Origin: Dokdonella_A sp963834755
GTDB lineage: Bacteria; Pseudomonadota; Gammaproteobacteria; Xanthomonadales; Rhodanobacteraceae
DNA: 64,000 nucleotides
Direction: 5' to 3'
NCBI GenBank assembly: GCA_963834755.1
Contig: CAWICQ010000003.1
Coordinates: 194,373-258,372 of the forward strand
Numbering within the stretch: the first letter of the stretch is position 1; each line of letters opens with the position of its first letter. The position numbers and the translations under genes were made by a program. Positions 1-8,740 of this stretch are shown piece after piece. The notes beneath the pieces were generated by a model. The model worked only from the letters and a program-made list of their open reading frames with translations. It searched no databases and had not been told where the DNA came from.

Positions 1-1340
1 AGCGATTGCTCGTAGTTGAGCCGCGGATCGACCGTCGATTTGTACGCGCGCGTGAGGTCCGTTTCGGTGAGATCGCGCGCACCGCCCATGCATTCGGTGA
101 CGTTTTCGCCGGTGAGCTCGAGGTGCACGCCGCCGAGTCGCGTGCCCGCGGCGGCGTGGATATCGAATGCGCGGTCGAGCTCGTCACGGATGTTCTGGAA
201 TCGGCGCGTCTTGAAACCGTTGCCGAGCGTTTCGGTGTTGCCGTGCATCGGATCGCAGCAGAAAAGCGGCTTGCGGCCGGCGGCCTTGATCGCGGCGAGC
301 AGCGGCGGCAGGGCGTTTTCAACTTTCGCGGCGCCCATGCGATGGATCAGCGTGAGCCGGCCGGGTTCGTTGTCGGGGTCGAGAATGTCGACAAGTCGCA
401 TCAGTTGATCGGGCGTGACCGACGGTCCGATCTTCACGGCAATCGGATTGCGGATGCCGCGGAAATATTCGACGTGCGCGCCATCGAGCGCGCTCGTGCG
501 CATGCCGATCCACGGGAAGTGCGTCGACAGGTTGAACCAGCCCCACTGCCGCGGCACCTGGCGCGTCAGCGCTTGCTCGTAGTGCAGCAGCAGCGCTTCG
601 TGCGACGTGTAGAAATCGACGCGCTGAAAGCTGTCGACGGTCTGGCCGGCCAGCGTTTCCATGAAGCGCAGCGAATTGCCGATCGATTCGACCATGTGGC
701 GGTATTCGTCCTGCAGCGGCGAATGCTCGACCCAGGCGAGATCCCAATATTCCGGGTGATGCAGATCGGCGAAGCCGCCGTCGATCAGCGCGCGGATGAA
801 GTTCATCGTCATCGCCGAGTGCGCGTGGCCTTTGATCAGGCGCTGCGGATCGGGGCGACGCGCATCGGCCGTGAACGCGGATGCGTTGACGAGATCGCCG
901 CGATAGCTCGGCAGGCTGACGTCCCCGCGCGTTTCGCTATCGGTCGAACGCGGCTTCGCGTACTGACCGGCGAAACGGCCGATGCGAACGATCGGAAGTT
1001 TGAGGCCGTGCACGAGCACGAGGCTCATCTGCAACATCACCTTGAGCCGATTCGAAATCAGCGGCGACGTACAGTCGTCGAAACTCTCGGCGCAGTCGCC
1101 GCCTTGCAGAAGAAAACGACGGCCTTCGGCCGCCTCGGCGAGCAGGTTCCTGAGCGCGAGGATTTCCCACGATGTGACCAGCGGCGGCAGCTCGTGCAAT
1201 TGCTTGAGCGCGCGATCGAGCTCGGCCGCGTCGGGATAGACCGGCTGTTGTTCGTGCGGGCGCGACTGCCACGAGGACGGGCTCCAGTTCTTCGCCTCGC
1301 GGACCGCGCCGATGCCGGTTTTGGACTTGCTCGTTGCCAT
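1..1340 (-). CDS. Class II 3-deoxy-7-phosphoheptulonate (DAHP) synthase, 3' end cut by window
   Basis: Condenses phosphoenolpyruvate and erythrose 4-phosphate to DAHP, the first step of the shikimate pathway, in the cytosol. Reading from ATG at 1340 gives 446 codons with no stop before the window edge. It has the plant/mycobacterial (class II) signatures: QGGDCAESF with the metal-ligand cysteine near residue 83, RIGRFAGQYAKPRS, a DPMHGNT block carrying the metal histidine, GGVHLELTGENVTEC, and DPRLNYEQS at the edge. Family members end a few residues after this last motif, so probably fewer than 15 residues are missing. There is no clear Shine-Dalgarno sequence before 1340. The gene is alone on its strand here, followed upstream by a repeat-containing gap. 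Family assignment is firm; whether the cell has other DAHP synthases cannot be seen. Confidence 0.95.
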   Translation of the reverse strand, partial: MATSKSKTGIGAVREAKNWSPSSWQSRPHEQQPVYPDAAELDRALKQLHELPPLVTSWEILALRNLLAEAAEGRRFLLQGGDCAESFDDCTSPLISNRLKVMLQMSLVLVHGLKLPIVRIGRFAGQYAKPRSTDSETRGDVSLPSYRGDLVNASAFTADARRPDPQRLIKGHAHSAMTMNFIRALIDGGFADLHHPEYWDLAWVEHSPLQDEYRHMVESIGNSLRFMETLAGQTVDSFQRVDFYTSHEALLLHYEQALTRQVPRQWGWFNLSTHFPWIGMRTSALDGAHVEYFRGIRNPIAVKIGPSVTPDQLMRLVDILDPDNEPGRLTLIHRMGAAKVENALPPLLAAIKAAGRKPLFCCDPMHGNTETLGNGFKTRRFQNIRDELDRAFDIHAAAGTRLGGVHLELTGENVTECMGGARDLTETDLTRAYKSTVDPRLNYEQS

Positions 1341-1653
1341 GATGAATGTTGCAGTGCGGCAGGCCTTGCATCATGCCATAGCAGAGGGCGGACGCAACGT
1401 GCGTGCGGCCGACGCTTGGCTGCCGCAGCACGCGATTACGGCACTCGGCGCTTGCGCGCGGTCATCCGGGGAAAGCCGGGACCCTTTTTAGTCGTGGCCG
1501 AGATCAAGATGGATTCCGGCTTTACTCGCGCTACGCGCTCGCCCTTCGGGCCCGCTTCGCTGTTCGCTCGCTGCGCTCGCAGTCGCAGGAACGAAGGATG
1601 CGCCGGGTAGCGTGCTCAAGATGAATGGTGATCGGTCGGAAGCCGATTCGAAA
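1341..1653. repeat. Intergenic gap with REP-like inverted repeat at 1461-1529
   Basis: This 313-bp gap separates the DAHP synthase start from the dsbB stop. At 1461-1529 the sequence GTCATCCGGGGAAAGCCGGG is followed about 30 bp later by an approximate inverse copy (GGATTCCGGCTTTACTCG). The same design recurs at 51303-51380 and 62876-62957. The next 70 bp (1530-1600) is rich in short GC palindromes of the GCTTCGC/GCGCTCGC kind. I see no gene and no convincing promoter. Confidence 0.6.
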
Positions 1654-2163
1654 TCAGACGCGCTTGCGAAAGCCCGCCCACACCGCGCCGGCGCCGAGGA
1701 TCACGTACCAGATCAAGCACCATCCCGGCATCGTGATGCCGAGGAACACCCAGTTGATGTCGCCGCAATCGCCGGAGCCGGTGAACGCTTTTTTCAGCGC
1801 ATCGGTGAGCGGAAATGCATCGAGCATGTAGCTGAGGCCGGGACCGCAGCCGCCCATCATCGGATCGTGCGGCATGAACTGCAGACGCAGATGGTTGATC
1901 GCGACGGCGACGCCGATCAGCGCGCAGACCGCGACAAGGATCGCGTAGATGCGGCGACCCCGCGCGCCCGGCGAATGCAATCCGCCGATCAAGAAGAAGA
2001 TCCCCATGCCGATGAACGCGAGGCGCTGGAAAATGCACATCGGGCAAGGTTCGACGCCCATGCGGAACTGCTCGTAGAACGCATACGCGAGAAGCGCGGC
2101 GCAGAAAACGAAACCGGCGAGATACTGCGCGCGGAACGGCCAGGCGAACGGGTTGTAGCTCAT
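1654..2163 (-). CDS. dsbB: Disulfide bond formation protein B
   Basis: Inner-membrane quinone reductase that reoxidises periplasmic DsbA. The 169-residue product has the usual four membrane spans and both redox pairs: a CPMC motif at Cys40/Cys43 in the first periplasmic loop, and Cys106 (MGGCGPGLSYML) with Cys133 (GSGDCGDINW) in the second. Length is normal for the family. It starts with ATG at 2163, 38 bp after the stop of the ALG10-like membrane protein on the same strand, so the two may be co-transcribed, with no obvious functional link. Confidence 0.96.
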   Translation of the reverse strand: MSYNPFAWPFRAQYLAGFVFCAALLAYAFYEQFRMGVEPCPMCIFQRLAFIGMGIFFLIGGLHSPGARGRRIYAILVAVCALIGVAVAINHLRLQFMPHDPMMGGCGPGLSYMLDAFPLTDALKKAFTGSGDCGDINWVFLGITMPGWCLIWYVILGAGAVWAGFRKRV

Positions 2164-2201
2164 GGCATCGGCTCTGGGTCAATGGATGAGGGATCGCAAC
2201 A

Positions 2202-3443
2202 TTACGGAAAAATCCGGCCGCTCAGCGTGCCGGCGATGATCCAGACCGCAAGTGCGGCCCAAAGTGCCAGGGTTGCGTATTCGACGGCCTTCGAACGCTG
2301 CTCGCGAAACGCGAGCCAGAGCGCGAACGGAACGATCGAGATAGCGTGTTTCGACCAGCCATTCGGCGGCGAGCGCGAAGGCGCTGATCGGATAGAGCCA
2401 GAAGGCGGCAGCGGGTCTGAGCTTCGTCAGGGCAAGGCCACAAACGGCGAGCGTCGCGACGGCGGCAGCGAGAGCGCGCCATCCGGCTTGGAGCGGATAT
2501 CGCCTGCGCGAGGCCATTGTGCAGGTAGAAATCCGGAAGCGCCGTGTTGTAGGGGTTGTCGGCGTGGAAGCCGAAATAGACCGCGGCGAAAACCGGCAGC
2601 GGTAGCGCGAGCAGCCATTGGTGCGTGCTTGACGCTGCCGCGAAATCGCGAAGACCGATCAGCGACTGCAAAGGCAGCAGAAGTCCCGCGACGACAAGCG
2701 CCATGAGGATGTTGGCGAGGTGGAATGTCATCGCCGGATGCAGCGCCGGCCTGCACGCGCGAGAGCGAGATCGATCCATTCCACGCCCAGAATGCGAGGA
2801 ACGCGATAACCGGCAAGAGATAAGGCACGAAAAGACGCGCGAGTTCGCGCGGTTCAATCGAGCGCGGTTGGCGAACGTGCGGCCAGACCGCAAGCGCGGC
2901 AAGAAAGCCCGCCCACACGACGTCGCTCTGGCGCACCAGCAGCGCCGCCGAAACGATCAGTGCCGAAAGCACATGCTTTCGGCGCGTCGTCGCCACGGTC
3001 GCCCACAACACGAGCGCGAGCGCGAGCACGTCCGTATAGACCAGAAAGAAGAACGGCGCGAGCACCGGCAACACGATGAATTGCGCCGTCGCCAGCGACT
3101 CGGTGCCGGGCTGCGCGCGCGCGCGCAGCGAGTGAAACGCGGCCGCTGCGGCGAGTCCAAACAACGCGGTGATCGCGCGCGCGGCGGCGAGCGAATCGAG
3201 TCCGCTGACCCAGAGCAACGCGGCGACGGCCGCGTGATAGCCGGGAATCGTCGTAAGGTAATAGCCGAGCACGCGAAATTCGCCGTGCCGGAACAGATAA
3301 ACCTGCGCGTAGTGGTAGAGCTCGTCGGTGCGCTCGGTACCGTGCAGCGAAAACACGATCGCCGCTGCGTAGAGCGCGCCGATCGCGGTCGCGAGAAGCC
3401 AGGTCTCGCGAGGATTCGATGTCTGGTGCGTCGGGTCGTTCAT
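2202..3443 (-). CDS. ALG10-like (DIE2/GT59-type) multi-span glycosyltransferase homologue, three +1 frame breaks
   Basis: A membrane protein of about 412 residues is recovered only by joining four frame segments; each join corresponds to one extra base (near 2728-2750, 2485-2530 and 2340). The conceptual product has many hydrophobic spans and a series of motifs matching eukaryotic ALG10, the dolichyl-P-Glc alpha-1,2-glucosyltransferase of N-glycan precursor assembly: TDELYHYAQVYLF then LTTIPGYH (ALG10: DEIFH..QAQ then TTPPGLY), LLVRQSDVVWAGF (ALG10: RQTNIVW), HADNPYN, and WLVETRY followed by IVPFALWLAF (ALG10: EFRYFILPYVIY). Start chosen at ATG 3443; in-frame ATGs at 3479 and 3500 are alternatives. 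It sits between rplQ and dsbB, which gives no hint of substrate. Because the same +1 error type hits essential genes nearby, I treat the gene as intact in the organism. The bacterial role is unknown. Confidence 0.6.
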
Positions 3444-3498
3444 GCGCGTCGTGTCAAGCTCGCGCGCCGGATGGCGCATCGGCGATCTCCGCAAACGC

Positions 3499-3523
3499 AA
3501 AGCCCCGGTCGAACCGGGGCTTT
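3499..3523 (-). terminator. Hairpin terminator after rplQ
   Basis: AAAGCCCCGGT, loop CGA, ACCGGGGCTTT: an 11-bp perfect stem with flanking A and T runs, 28 bp after the rplQ stop. It is symmetric, so it could work on either strand, but its position fits the end of the alpha operon. The T run is short, as is common in GC-rich genomes. Confidence 0.75.
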
Positions 3524-3550
3524 GGCGTGTTTGTCATGACGCGCGGACGA

Positions 3551-3940
3551 TCAGTCGGCGTTCTGCTCGGTCGCTTCCGTGCGCGGGCGATCGACCAGCT
3601 CGACGTACGCCATCGGCGCGCTGTCGCCGACGCGGAAGCCGCACTTCAGGATGCGCGTGTAGCCGCCCTTACGCTCGCGATAACGCGGGCCGAGCTCGAC
3701 GAAGAGCTTGCCGACGGCCTGCTTGTCGCGAAGACGCGCAAACGCGAGTCGACGATTGGCGACGCCGTCGGTCTTGGCGAGCGTGATCAGCGGCTCGGCA
3801 ACGCGGCGCAGTTCCTTCGCCTTCGGCAGCGTGGTGCGGATCAGTTCATGCTTGATCAGCGAGGCGGCCATGTTCTTGAACATCGCTTCGCGATGGCTGC
3901 TCGTGCGGTTGAGCTTGCGGCCGGATTTCATGTGACGCAT
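3551..3940 (-). CDS. rplQ: 50S ribosomal protein L17
   Basis: Large-subunit protein near the exit tunnel. The 129-residue product opens with MRHMKSGRKLNRTSSHR and carries the TTLPKAKELRRVAEPLITLAK block typical of L17; the acidic/Asn tail TEATEQNAD is variable in the family. It is the last gene of the alpha operon, 209 bp downstream of rpoA. That gap is filled with hairpins rather than the usual short spacer. A strong hairpin terminator follows the stop. Confidence 0.97.
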   Translation of the reverse strand: MRHMKSGRKLNRTSSHREAMFKNMAASLIKHELIRTTLPKAKELRRVAEPLITLAKTDGVANRRLAFARLRDKQAVGKLFVELGPRYRERKGGYTRILKCGFRVGDSAPMAYVELVDRPRTEATEQNAD

Positions 3941-3970
3941 GACGAATTCCTCTTCGATTGTTATGAGAAG

Positions 3971-4137
3971 TCCGGCAAAGGCCGGATTCCCGCGGTTGCC
4001 CGCTGTATGTCAGCCCTTGTTGGAACGGGCTGTTTTTGAAGACGGCGGCCATGGATGGCCGCTTCTGGATTCCAGCGAAGGCGCTTTCGCACCCTCTCGC
4101 AGCCAACGCGGCCGCTGTGGCGATCAAGGACGATCGC
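3971..4137. repeat. String of perfect hairpins in the rpoA-rplQ gap
   Basis: Four non-homologous inverted repeats lie in the 209-bp gap: TCCGGC/GCCGGA (3971-3986), CAGCCC/GGGCTG (4011-4032, followed by TTTTT on the plus strand), GCGGCCA-TGGA-TGGCCGC (4045-4062) and GCGATC/GATCGC (4120-4137). The TGGA loop is TCCA on the coding strand, a loop seen in several other gaps of the window. They could act as mRNA processing or stability barriers between rpoA and rplQ; that is inference. Confidence 0.6.
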
Positions 4138-4149
4138 AAAAGTAAACCA

Positions 4150-5149
4150 TCAACCCAGCTGCATGCCGTGGACGAGCCCCGGCGGCGGCCAGCTTTCGAG
4201 CTTCATGCCGAGCTGCAGGCCGCGCTGGAACAGCACGTCCTTGATCTCGGTCAGCGATTTCTTGCCGAGGTTCGGCGTCTTCAGCAATTCGACTTCGGTC
4301 TTCTGCACGAGATCGCCGATGTAGTAGATGCTCTCGGCCTTGAGGCAGTTGGCCGAACGCACCGTCAGTTCGAGATCGTCGATCGGACGCAGCAGCACCG
4401 GATCGACGCCGCCCTTCTCGGCCTTCGCGCCTTCGCTTTCGCGACGCGTGAAATCGCCGAACACGGTGAGCTGATCCTGCAGGATTTCGGCGGCCTTGCG
4501 CACCGCTTCTTCCGCATCGATCGCGCCGTTGGTCTCGACGTCGAGCACGAGCTTGTCAAGATCGGTGCGCTGCTCGAGACGCGCGCTGTCGACGTTGTAG
4601 GCGACGCGGCGAACCGGGCAGAACGAGGCATCGAGCTGCAGGCGGCCGATCGGACGCGCTTCTTCGTCCGGCAGGCGACGTGCGGTGGCCGGCTGATAGC
4701 CGACGCCGCGCGCGACCTTGAGGCGCATGTTGAGCGCAATGTCCTTGGTGAGATGGCAGATCACGTGGCTCGGATTGATGATCTCGACCGAGTGATCGAC
4801 CTTGATGTCGCCCGCGGTGACGACGCCCTTGCCCTTCTTGGAAAGCGTGAGCGTGGTCTCGTCGTGGCCGTGCATGCGGATCGCGACGTCCTTGAGATTC
4901 AAGCAGAACCTCGATGACGTCTTCCTGCAGGCCTTCGAGCGTGGTGTACTCGTGCAGCACGCCGTCGATTTCGACTTCGATGATCGCGCTGCCGGGAATG
5001 GACGAAAGCAGGACGCGACGCAGCGCGTTGCCGAGCGTGTGGCCGAAGCCACGCTCCATCGGCTCGACCACGACCTTCGCGCGATCGGTGCCGATGCGTT
5101 CTACGTGAATGCCGCGCGGACGCAGCACGTTGGTGGTTGATCCCGCCAT
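4150..5149 (-). CDS. rpoA: RNA polymerase alpha subunit, one extra base near 4900
   Basis: Assembly platform of RNA polymerase and contact for activators and UP elements. The N-terminal domain reads from ATG 5149 (GIHVERIGTDRAKVVVEPME, GFGHTLGNALRRVLLSS) to EDVIEVLL. A single extra base at about 4900 shifts the frame, and the protein resumes as NLKDVAIRMHGHDE to the end. The C-terminal domain keeps the DNA-binding residues in RSANCLKAE and GKKSLTEIKDVL. Corrected length is 332 residues. A GGAG Shine-Dalgarno sequence precedes the ATG. The gene is essential, so the break is almost certainly a sequence error (CTGAAT read as CTTGAAT). Confidence 0.95.
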
Positions 5150-5226
5150 AAGGTGACGACTCCAAGAATCCCGAAGGATTCTCCAAAGGAAATACTTTTT
5201 GCGAAGGACCCCGCGACCGCGGCGTC

Positions 5227-5859
5227 TTACTTCGAGTAAAGCTCGATGATCAGGCTTTCGTTGATGTCCGACGGCAGATCCGAACGCTCGGGCAGCGCCT
5301 TGAACATGCCCGTGGCCTTCTTCGCATCGACCTCGATCCAGGTCGGGACGAGATCCATTTCCTGCGAGACGGTCAGCGCTTCCTGAATGCGGAGCTGGCT
5401 CTTCGCGCGCTCGCTAAGGCCAACCTCATCGCCGGGACGGACCTGATATGAGGGCAGGTTGACCTTTTTTCCATTGACCCGGATCGCGGCGTGCGAAACG
5501 AGCTGGCGGGCCGCCGCGCGCGTGACGGCGAAGCCCATGCGGTAGACGACGTTGTCCAGGCGCGACTCGAGCATGCGCAGGAGGTTCTCGCCGGTATTGC
5601 CCTTCTGGCCCGAGGCCTTGTGGTAATACGTGCGGAACTGGCGCTCGAGGAGGCCATAAATGCGCTTGACCTTCTGCTTCTCGCGCAGCTGCACGCCATA
5701 GTCCGACAGGCGGCCTTTCTTGGCGCCGGTGGCGCCATGCTGGCCCGGCTTCTGCTCGAGCTTGCACTTCGAATCGATCGCGCGCGCGGGACTCTTGAGG
5801 CTCAGGTCCGCGCCTTCGCGGCGGGCGAGCTTGCAAGTCGGTCCGATGTAACGTGCCAT
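5227..5859 (-). CDS. rpsD: 30S ribosomal protein S4
   Basis: Primary 16S-binding protein that nucleates the 30S body and helps decoding accuracy; in enterobacteria it also represses the alpha operon translationally. The product of 210 residues has the N-terminal RYIGPTCKLARREG start, the S4 RNA-binding domain (LESRLDNVVYRMGFAVTRAAARQLVSH, residues about 95-160) and the usual PTWIEVDAKKATGMF segment. It lies between rpsK and rpoA, the standard order. No frame problem. Confidence 0.98.
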   Translation of the reverse strand: MARYIGPTCKLARREGADLSLKSPARAIDSKCKLEQKPGQHGATGAKKGRLSDYGVQLREKQKVKRIYGLLERQFRTYYHKASGQKGNTGENLLRMLESRLDNVVYRMGFAVTRAAARQLVSHAAIRVNGKKVNLPSYQVRPGDEVGLSERAKSQLRIQEALTVSQEMDLVPTWIEVDAKKATGMFKALPERSDLPSDINESLIIELYSK

Positions 5860-5882
5860 GTGATTATCTCTTCTTGAAAAGT

Positions 5883-5928
5883 CCGGCCATCGATGGCCGG
5901 TCTATGATTCGTGCGATCAGAGGATCGC
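5883..5928. repeat. Two perfect hairpins in the rpsK-rpsD gap
   Basis: CCGGCCA-TCGA-TGGCCGG (5883-5900) and GCGATC-AGAG-GATCGC (5913-5928) occupy most of the 74-bp space between rpsK and rpsD. The second stem is identical to the GCGATC/GATCGC stem at 4120-4137; the first is unrelated. Same kind of element as in the other superoperon gaps. Confidence 0.55.
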
Positions 5929-5933
5929 TCGGA

Positions 5934-6326
5934 TTAAACCCGGCGCTTCTTGGGCGGACGGCATCCGTTGTGCGGGATCGGCGTCACGTCGATGATGTTG
6001 GTGACCTTGAAGCCGGCGTTGTTGAGCGAACGCACGGCCGATTCGCGACCCGGACCCGGGCCCTTGATGCGCACTTCGACGGTCTTTACGCCGTAGTCGG
6101 CGGCCGCGCGCGCCGCCTTTTCGGCCGCGACCTGCGCGGCGAACGGCGTCGACTTGCGCGAACCGCGAAATCCGGCGCCGCCAGCGGTCGCCCACGACAG
6201 CGCATTGCCCTGCCGATCGGTGATCGTGACGACGGTGTTGTTGAAAGACGCCTGCACATGCGCGACGGCGTCCGTCACGATGCGCTTGGTCTTCTTCTTC
6301 GGTTTGGCTGCAACCGGCTTGTTCAT
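5934..6326 (-). CDS. rpsK: 30S ribosomal protein S11
   Basis: Platform protein of the 30S subunit that contacts mRNA near the E site. The 130-residue product has a Lys-rich N-terminus, then HVQASFNNTVVTITDRQGN, WATAGGAGFRGSRKSTPFAAQ and the conserved TPIPHNGCRPPKKRRV end. It is the second gene of the alpha operon, 55 bp after rpsM. Length and motifs are normal. Confidence 0.98.
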   Translation of the reverse strand: MNKPVAAKPKKKTKRIVTDAVAHVQASFNNTVVTITDRQGNALSWATAGGAGFRGSRKSTPFAAQVAAEKAARAAADYGVKTVEVRIKGPGPGRESAVRSLNNAGFKVTNIIDVTPIPHNGCRPPKKRRV

Positions 6327-6381
6327 GGGTTCCGGGGTTTCCTTAAGTATTGCTTCGGGGTCGGCGTGACCTTGCGAATGC

Positions 6382-6738
6382 TTATTTCTTGATCTGGCGA
6401 CGCGGTCCCTTGCGGGTACGCGCGTTGGTGCGAGTGCGCTGGCCGCGCACCGGCAGGCCGCGCCGATGGCGCAGGCCGCGATACGTGCCGAGGTCGATCA
6501 GGCGCTTGATCGAAATGCCGACCTCGCGACGCAGATCGCCTTCGACGGCGAACTTGGCGATTTCATGGCGAATCTTGTCGACCTCGGCCTCGGTCAGGTC
6601 CTTGATCTTGGTCGCCGGGTTGACGCCGGCCTCGACGCAGACCTTCTTCGAGCGCGACCGGCCGATGCCGAAGATGGCCCTGAGGCCGATCGCGACATGC
6701 TTCTGAACCGGAAGGTTGACACCCGCAATGCGAGCCAT
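6382..6738 (-). CDS. rpsM: 30S ribosomal protein S13
   Basis: Head protein of the 30S subunit that bridges to the 50S subunit and contacts P-site tRNA. The 118-residue product begins ARIAGVNLPVQKHV, contains the helix-two-turn-helix (LRAIFGIGRSRSKKVC) and ends in the basic tRNA-contacting tail RGQRTRTNARTRKGPRRQIKK. It directly follows secY with no rpmJ (L36) gene in the 96-bp space. A TATAAT box just upstream suggests its own promoter. TTTTGGAGA supplies a ribosome-binding site. Confidence 0.98.
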   Translation of the reverse strand: MARIAGVNLPVQKHVAIGLRAIFGIGRSRSKKVCVEAGVNPATKIKDLTEAEVDKIRHEIAKFAVEGDLRREVGISIKRLIDLGTYRGLRHRRGLPVRGQRTRTNARTRKGPRRQIKK

Positions 6739-6765
6739 GTTTTACCGTCTCCAAAAGAACTTGAC

Positions 6766-6792
6766 ATTATAGCGGGGCTGGAGCAGCCAGGA
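6766..6792 (-). promoter_or_regulatory. Probable alpha-operon promoter (-10 TATAAT)
   Basis: On the minus strand a perfect TATAAT (6766-6771) lies 28 bp upstream of the rpsM ATG. The hexamer about 17 bp further upstream (TTTCCT) is a poor -35, so this is a strong -10 with a weak partner. It would give rpsM-rpsK-rpsD-rpoA-rplQ a separate start inside the superoperon. Confidence 0.45.
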
Positions 6793-6834
6793 AACCCCTG
6801 GATCGCCGCCTGCCCGGCCCCTCAAGCTGCGCGG

Positions 6835-8149
6835 TCAGCGGCCCCGCAGATTGGCCTTCTTGAGCAGGCTTTCGTACTGGTGCGAGACCAGATGAGCCTG
6901 GATCTGGGCCGTGAAATCCATGACCACCACGACCACGATCAACAGCGACGTGCCGCCGAAATAGAACGGCACGTGCCACGAATTCCGGAGGAAATCCGGC
7001 ACCAGACAGACCGCGACCAGGTACAGCGCACCGGCGCCGGTCAGGCGCGTCAGCACGCCGTCGATGTAATCCGCCGTCGCGCGGCCCGGACGAATGCCCG
7101 GAATCAGCGCGCCCGAGCGCTTGAGGTTGTCCGCAGTTTCCTGCGAGTTGAACACCAGCGCCGTGTAGAAGAACGCGAAGATGACGATCAGGAATGCATA
7201 CAGCAGCATGTGCAGCGGCTCGCCGGGGCCGAGCGCAGAAGTCAGCACCTGCAGCCAGTGGACCTCGTTCGAGTTGTTGAACATGCTCGCGGCCGTCGCC
7301 GGGAACATCAGCAGCGACGAGGCGAAGATCGGCGGAATCACGCCCGACATGTTGATCTTGAGCGGCAGGTGCGAGGACTGATTCATGTACGCCTTGCCGG
7401 CGCCGCCCTGGCGCCTGCGCGTAGTTCACCGTGATTCGTCGCTGGCCGCGCTCCATGAACACGACGAACGCGGTCACCGCGAGCACGATCGCGAACACGA
7501 TCAGGACGCGCAGGATCGGCAGCTCGCCCGTCTGCGCCATGCCGAGCGTCGAGACGACCGCGTGCGGCAATCCGGCGACGATGCCGGCAAAGATCAGCAG
7601 CGAAATACCGTTGCCGACGCCGCGCTCGGTGATCTGCTCGCCGAGCCACATCAGGAACAGCGTGCCGGCGGTGAGGCCGACCACGGTCGTGAACACGAAG
7701 CTCGGGCCCGGCGCGTAGACGATGCCGCTCTGACTCTGCAGCATGCTGGCGACGCCGAACGACTGGAACAGCGCGAGCCCGACCGTGCCAAGACGCGTGT
7801 ACGTGGTCAGCTTGCGCCGCCCCGCCTCGCCTTCCTTGCGCAGCTGCTGCCAGGCCGGAATCACCGACGCGAACATCTGCACGATGATCGACGCGGAGAT
7901 GTACGGCATCACGCTGAGCGCGAACACCGACAGGCGCGACAACGCGCCGCCGGAGAACATGTTGAACATGTCGAGCAGACCGCCGCCCTGCTGCACGCGG
8001 CGCGCCATCTCTTCCGGGTTCACGCCCGGGATCGGAATGAACGATCCGAGACGGAACACGATCAGCGCGCCGACCACAAACAAAAGGCGCTGCTTGAGCT
8101 CGGTCAGCTTGCCGAGTGAAGAGAGCATGCTCGATTGCGACGCTGCCAC
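6835..8149 (-). CDS. secY: Protein translocase subunit SecY, one extra base near 7414
   Basis: Channel-forming subunit of the SecYEG translocon, with ten membrane spans. The frame from ATG 8149 runs to MERGQRRITVNYAQ; an extra base near 7414-7415 (CAGCGC read as CAGGCGC) moves the rest to another frame, which continues RQGGAGKAYMNQSSHLPLKINMSGVIPPIFA to the LRGR end. Corrected length is 437 residues. The plug and pore segments are recognisable (FIPIPGVNPEEMAR, LGEQITERGVGNGISLLIF). It starts 3 bp after the rplO stop, as in the spc operon generally. Its partner secE lies at 34835-35221. The break is treated as a sequence error because the gene is essential. Confidence 0.95.
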
Positions 8150-8152
8150 GTT

Positions 8153-8588
8153 TTACTCCACGCTGCCGCCGGCAGCCTCGATCGCCGCCTTGGCACCGGC
8201 CGTCGCGGCAACGCCTTTCAGTTTCACGGCGCGCTTGAGCTCGCCCTTCAAGACGATCTTGGCCCGCACGGCACGCGTTTCAACCAGGCCCGCGGCCCGG
8301 AGCGCGGCGAAATCGATGGTCGTCGCCCTTCAGCGAATCGAGCTTGTAAAGCAGCACTTCGCTGCATTCATTGGCTTTCTTCGAGCGAAAACCGACCTTC
8401 GGCAAGCGACGCTGCAGCGGCATCTGGCCGCCTTCGAAGCCCGGCTTGACCTTGCCCTTGCCGGTGCGCGCGTACTGGCCCTTGTGGCCGCGGCCGGCGG
8501 TCTTGCCGAGGCCGGAGCCGATGCCGCGCCCGACGCGCACGCGGTCTTTGCGCGCGCCCGTGGCTGGTTTCAATGTGTTGAGACGCAT
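8153..8588 (-). CDS. rplO: 50S ribosomal protein L15, one extra base near 8321
   Basis: Late-assembly 23S-binding protein. From ATG 8588 the frame gives MRLNTLKPATGARKDRVRVG, GIGSGLGKTAGRGHKGQ and KVKPGFEGGQMPLQRRLPK, up to LYKLDSLKGD. An extra base near 8321 then shifts the frame, and the C-terminus resumes as TIDFAALRAAGLVETRAVR and ends GGSVE. Corrected length is 144 residues, as in E. coli. The stop is 3 bp before secY. Confidence 0.93.
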
Positions 8589-8612
8589 GGCGTTTTTGCT
8601 CCGTAAATCGTT

Positions 8613-8740
8613 GTTGGTGAGGTCGACCGCTGAGCGGGCTCGAGAGGTCGGCCGCTTGCGCGGCCTGGTCAGAAAAGTCAGTACACCTGCTTTTCCAACT
8701 TTCTTACTCCTTGCGAGTGCGCCGCTGGCGCTCGACCTCA
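8613..8740. repeat. GAGGTC-palindrome family element, copy 1 (rpmD-rplO gap)
   Basis: The gap between rpmD and rplO contains GGTGAGGTCGACCGC, GAGGTCGGCCGCTTGCGCGG, TCAGAAAAGTCAGT and, on the minus strand, GGAGTGAGGTCGAGCGCCAG followed by AGTAAGAAAGT. The same vocabulary (GGAGTGAGGTC, a GC palindrome, then AGAAAAG or AGTAAG) is found at 12262-12366, 21829-21915 and 32851-32971. The 3' end overlaps the rpmD stop codon. Confidence 0.5.

Noticed and set aside
2202..3443. ALG10-like gene as a pseudogene
   Set aside because: Its three breaks are the same +1 type found in essential genes nearby, and removing them restores an unbroken protein with conserved motifs.
4011..4037. A plus-strand terminator (CAGCCC...GGGCTG followed by TTTTT)
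   Set aside because: No plus-strand gene ends nearby; it is more simply one of the hairpins in the rpoA-rplQ gap.
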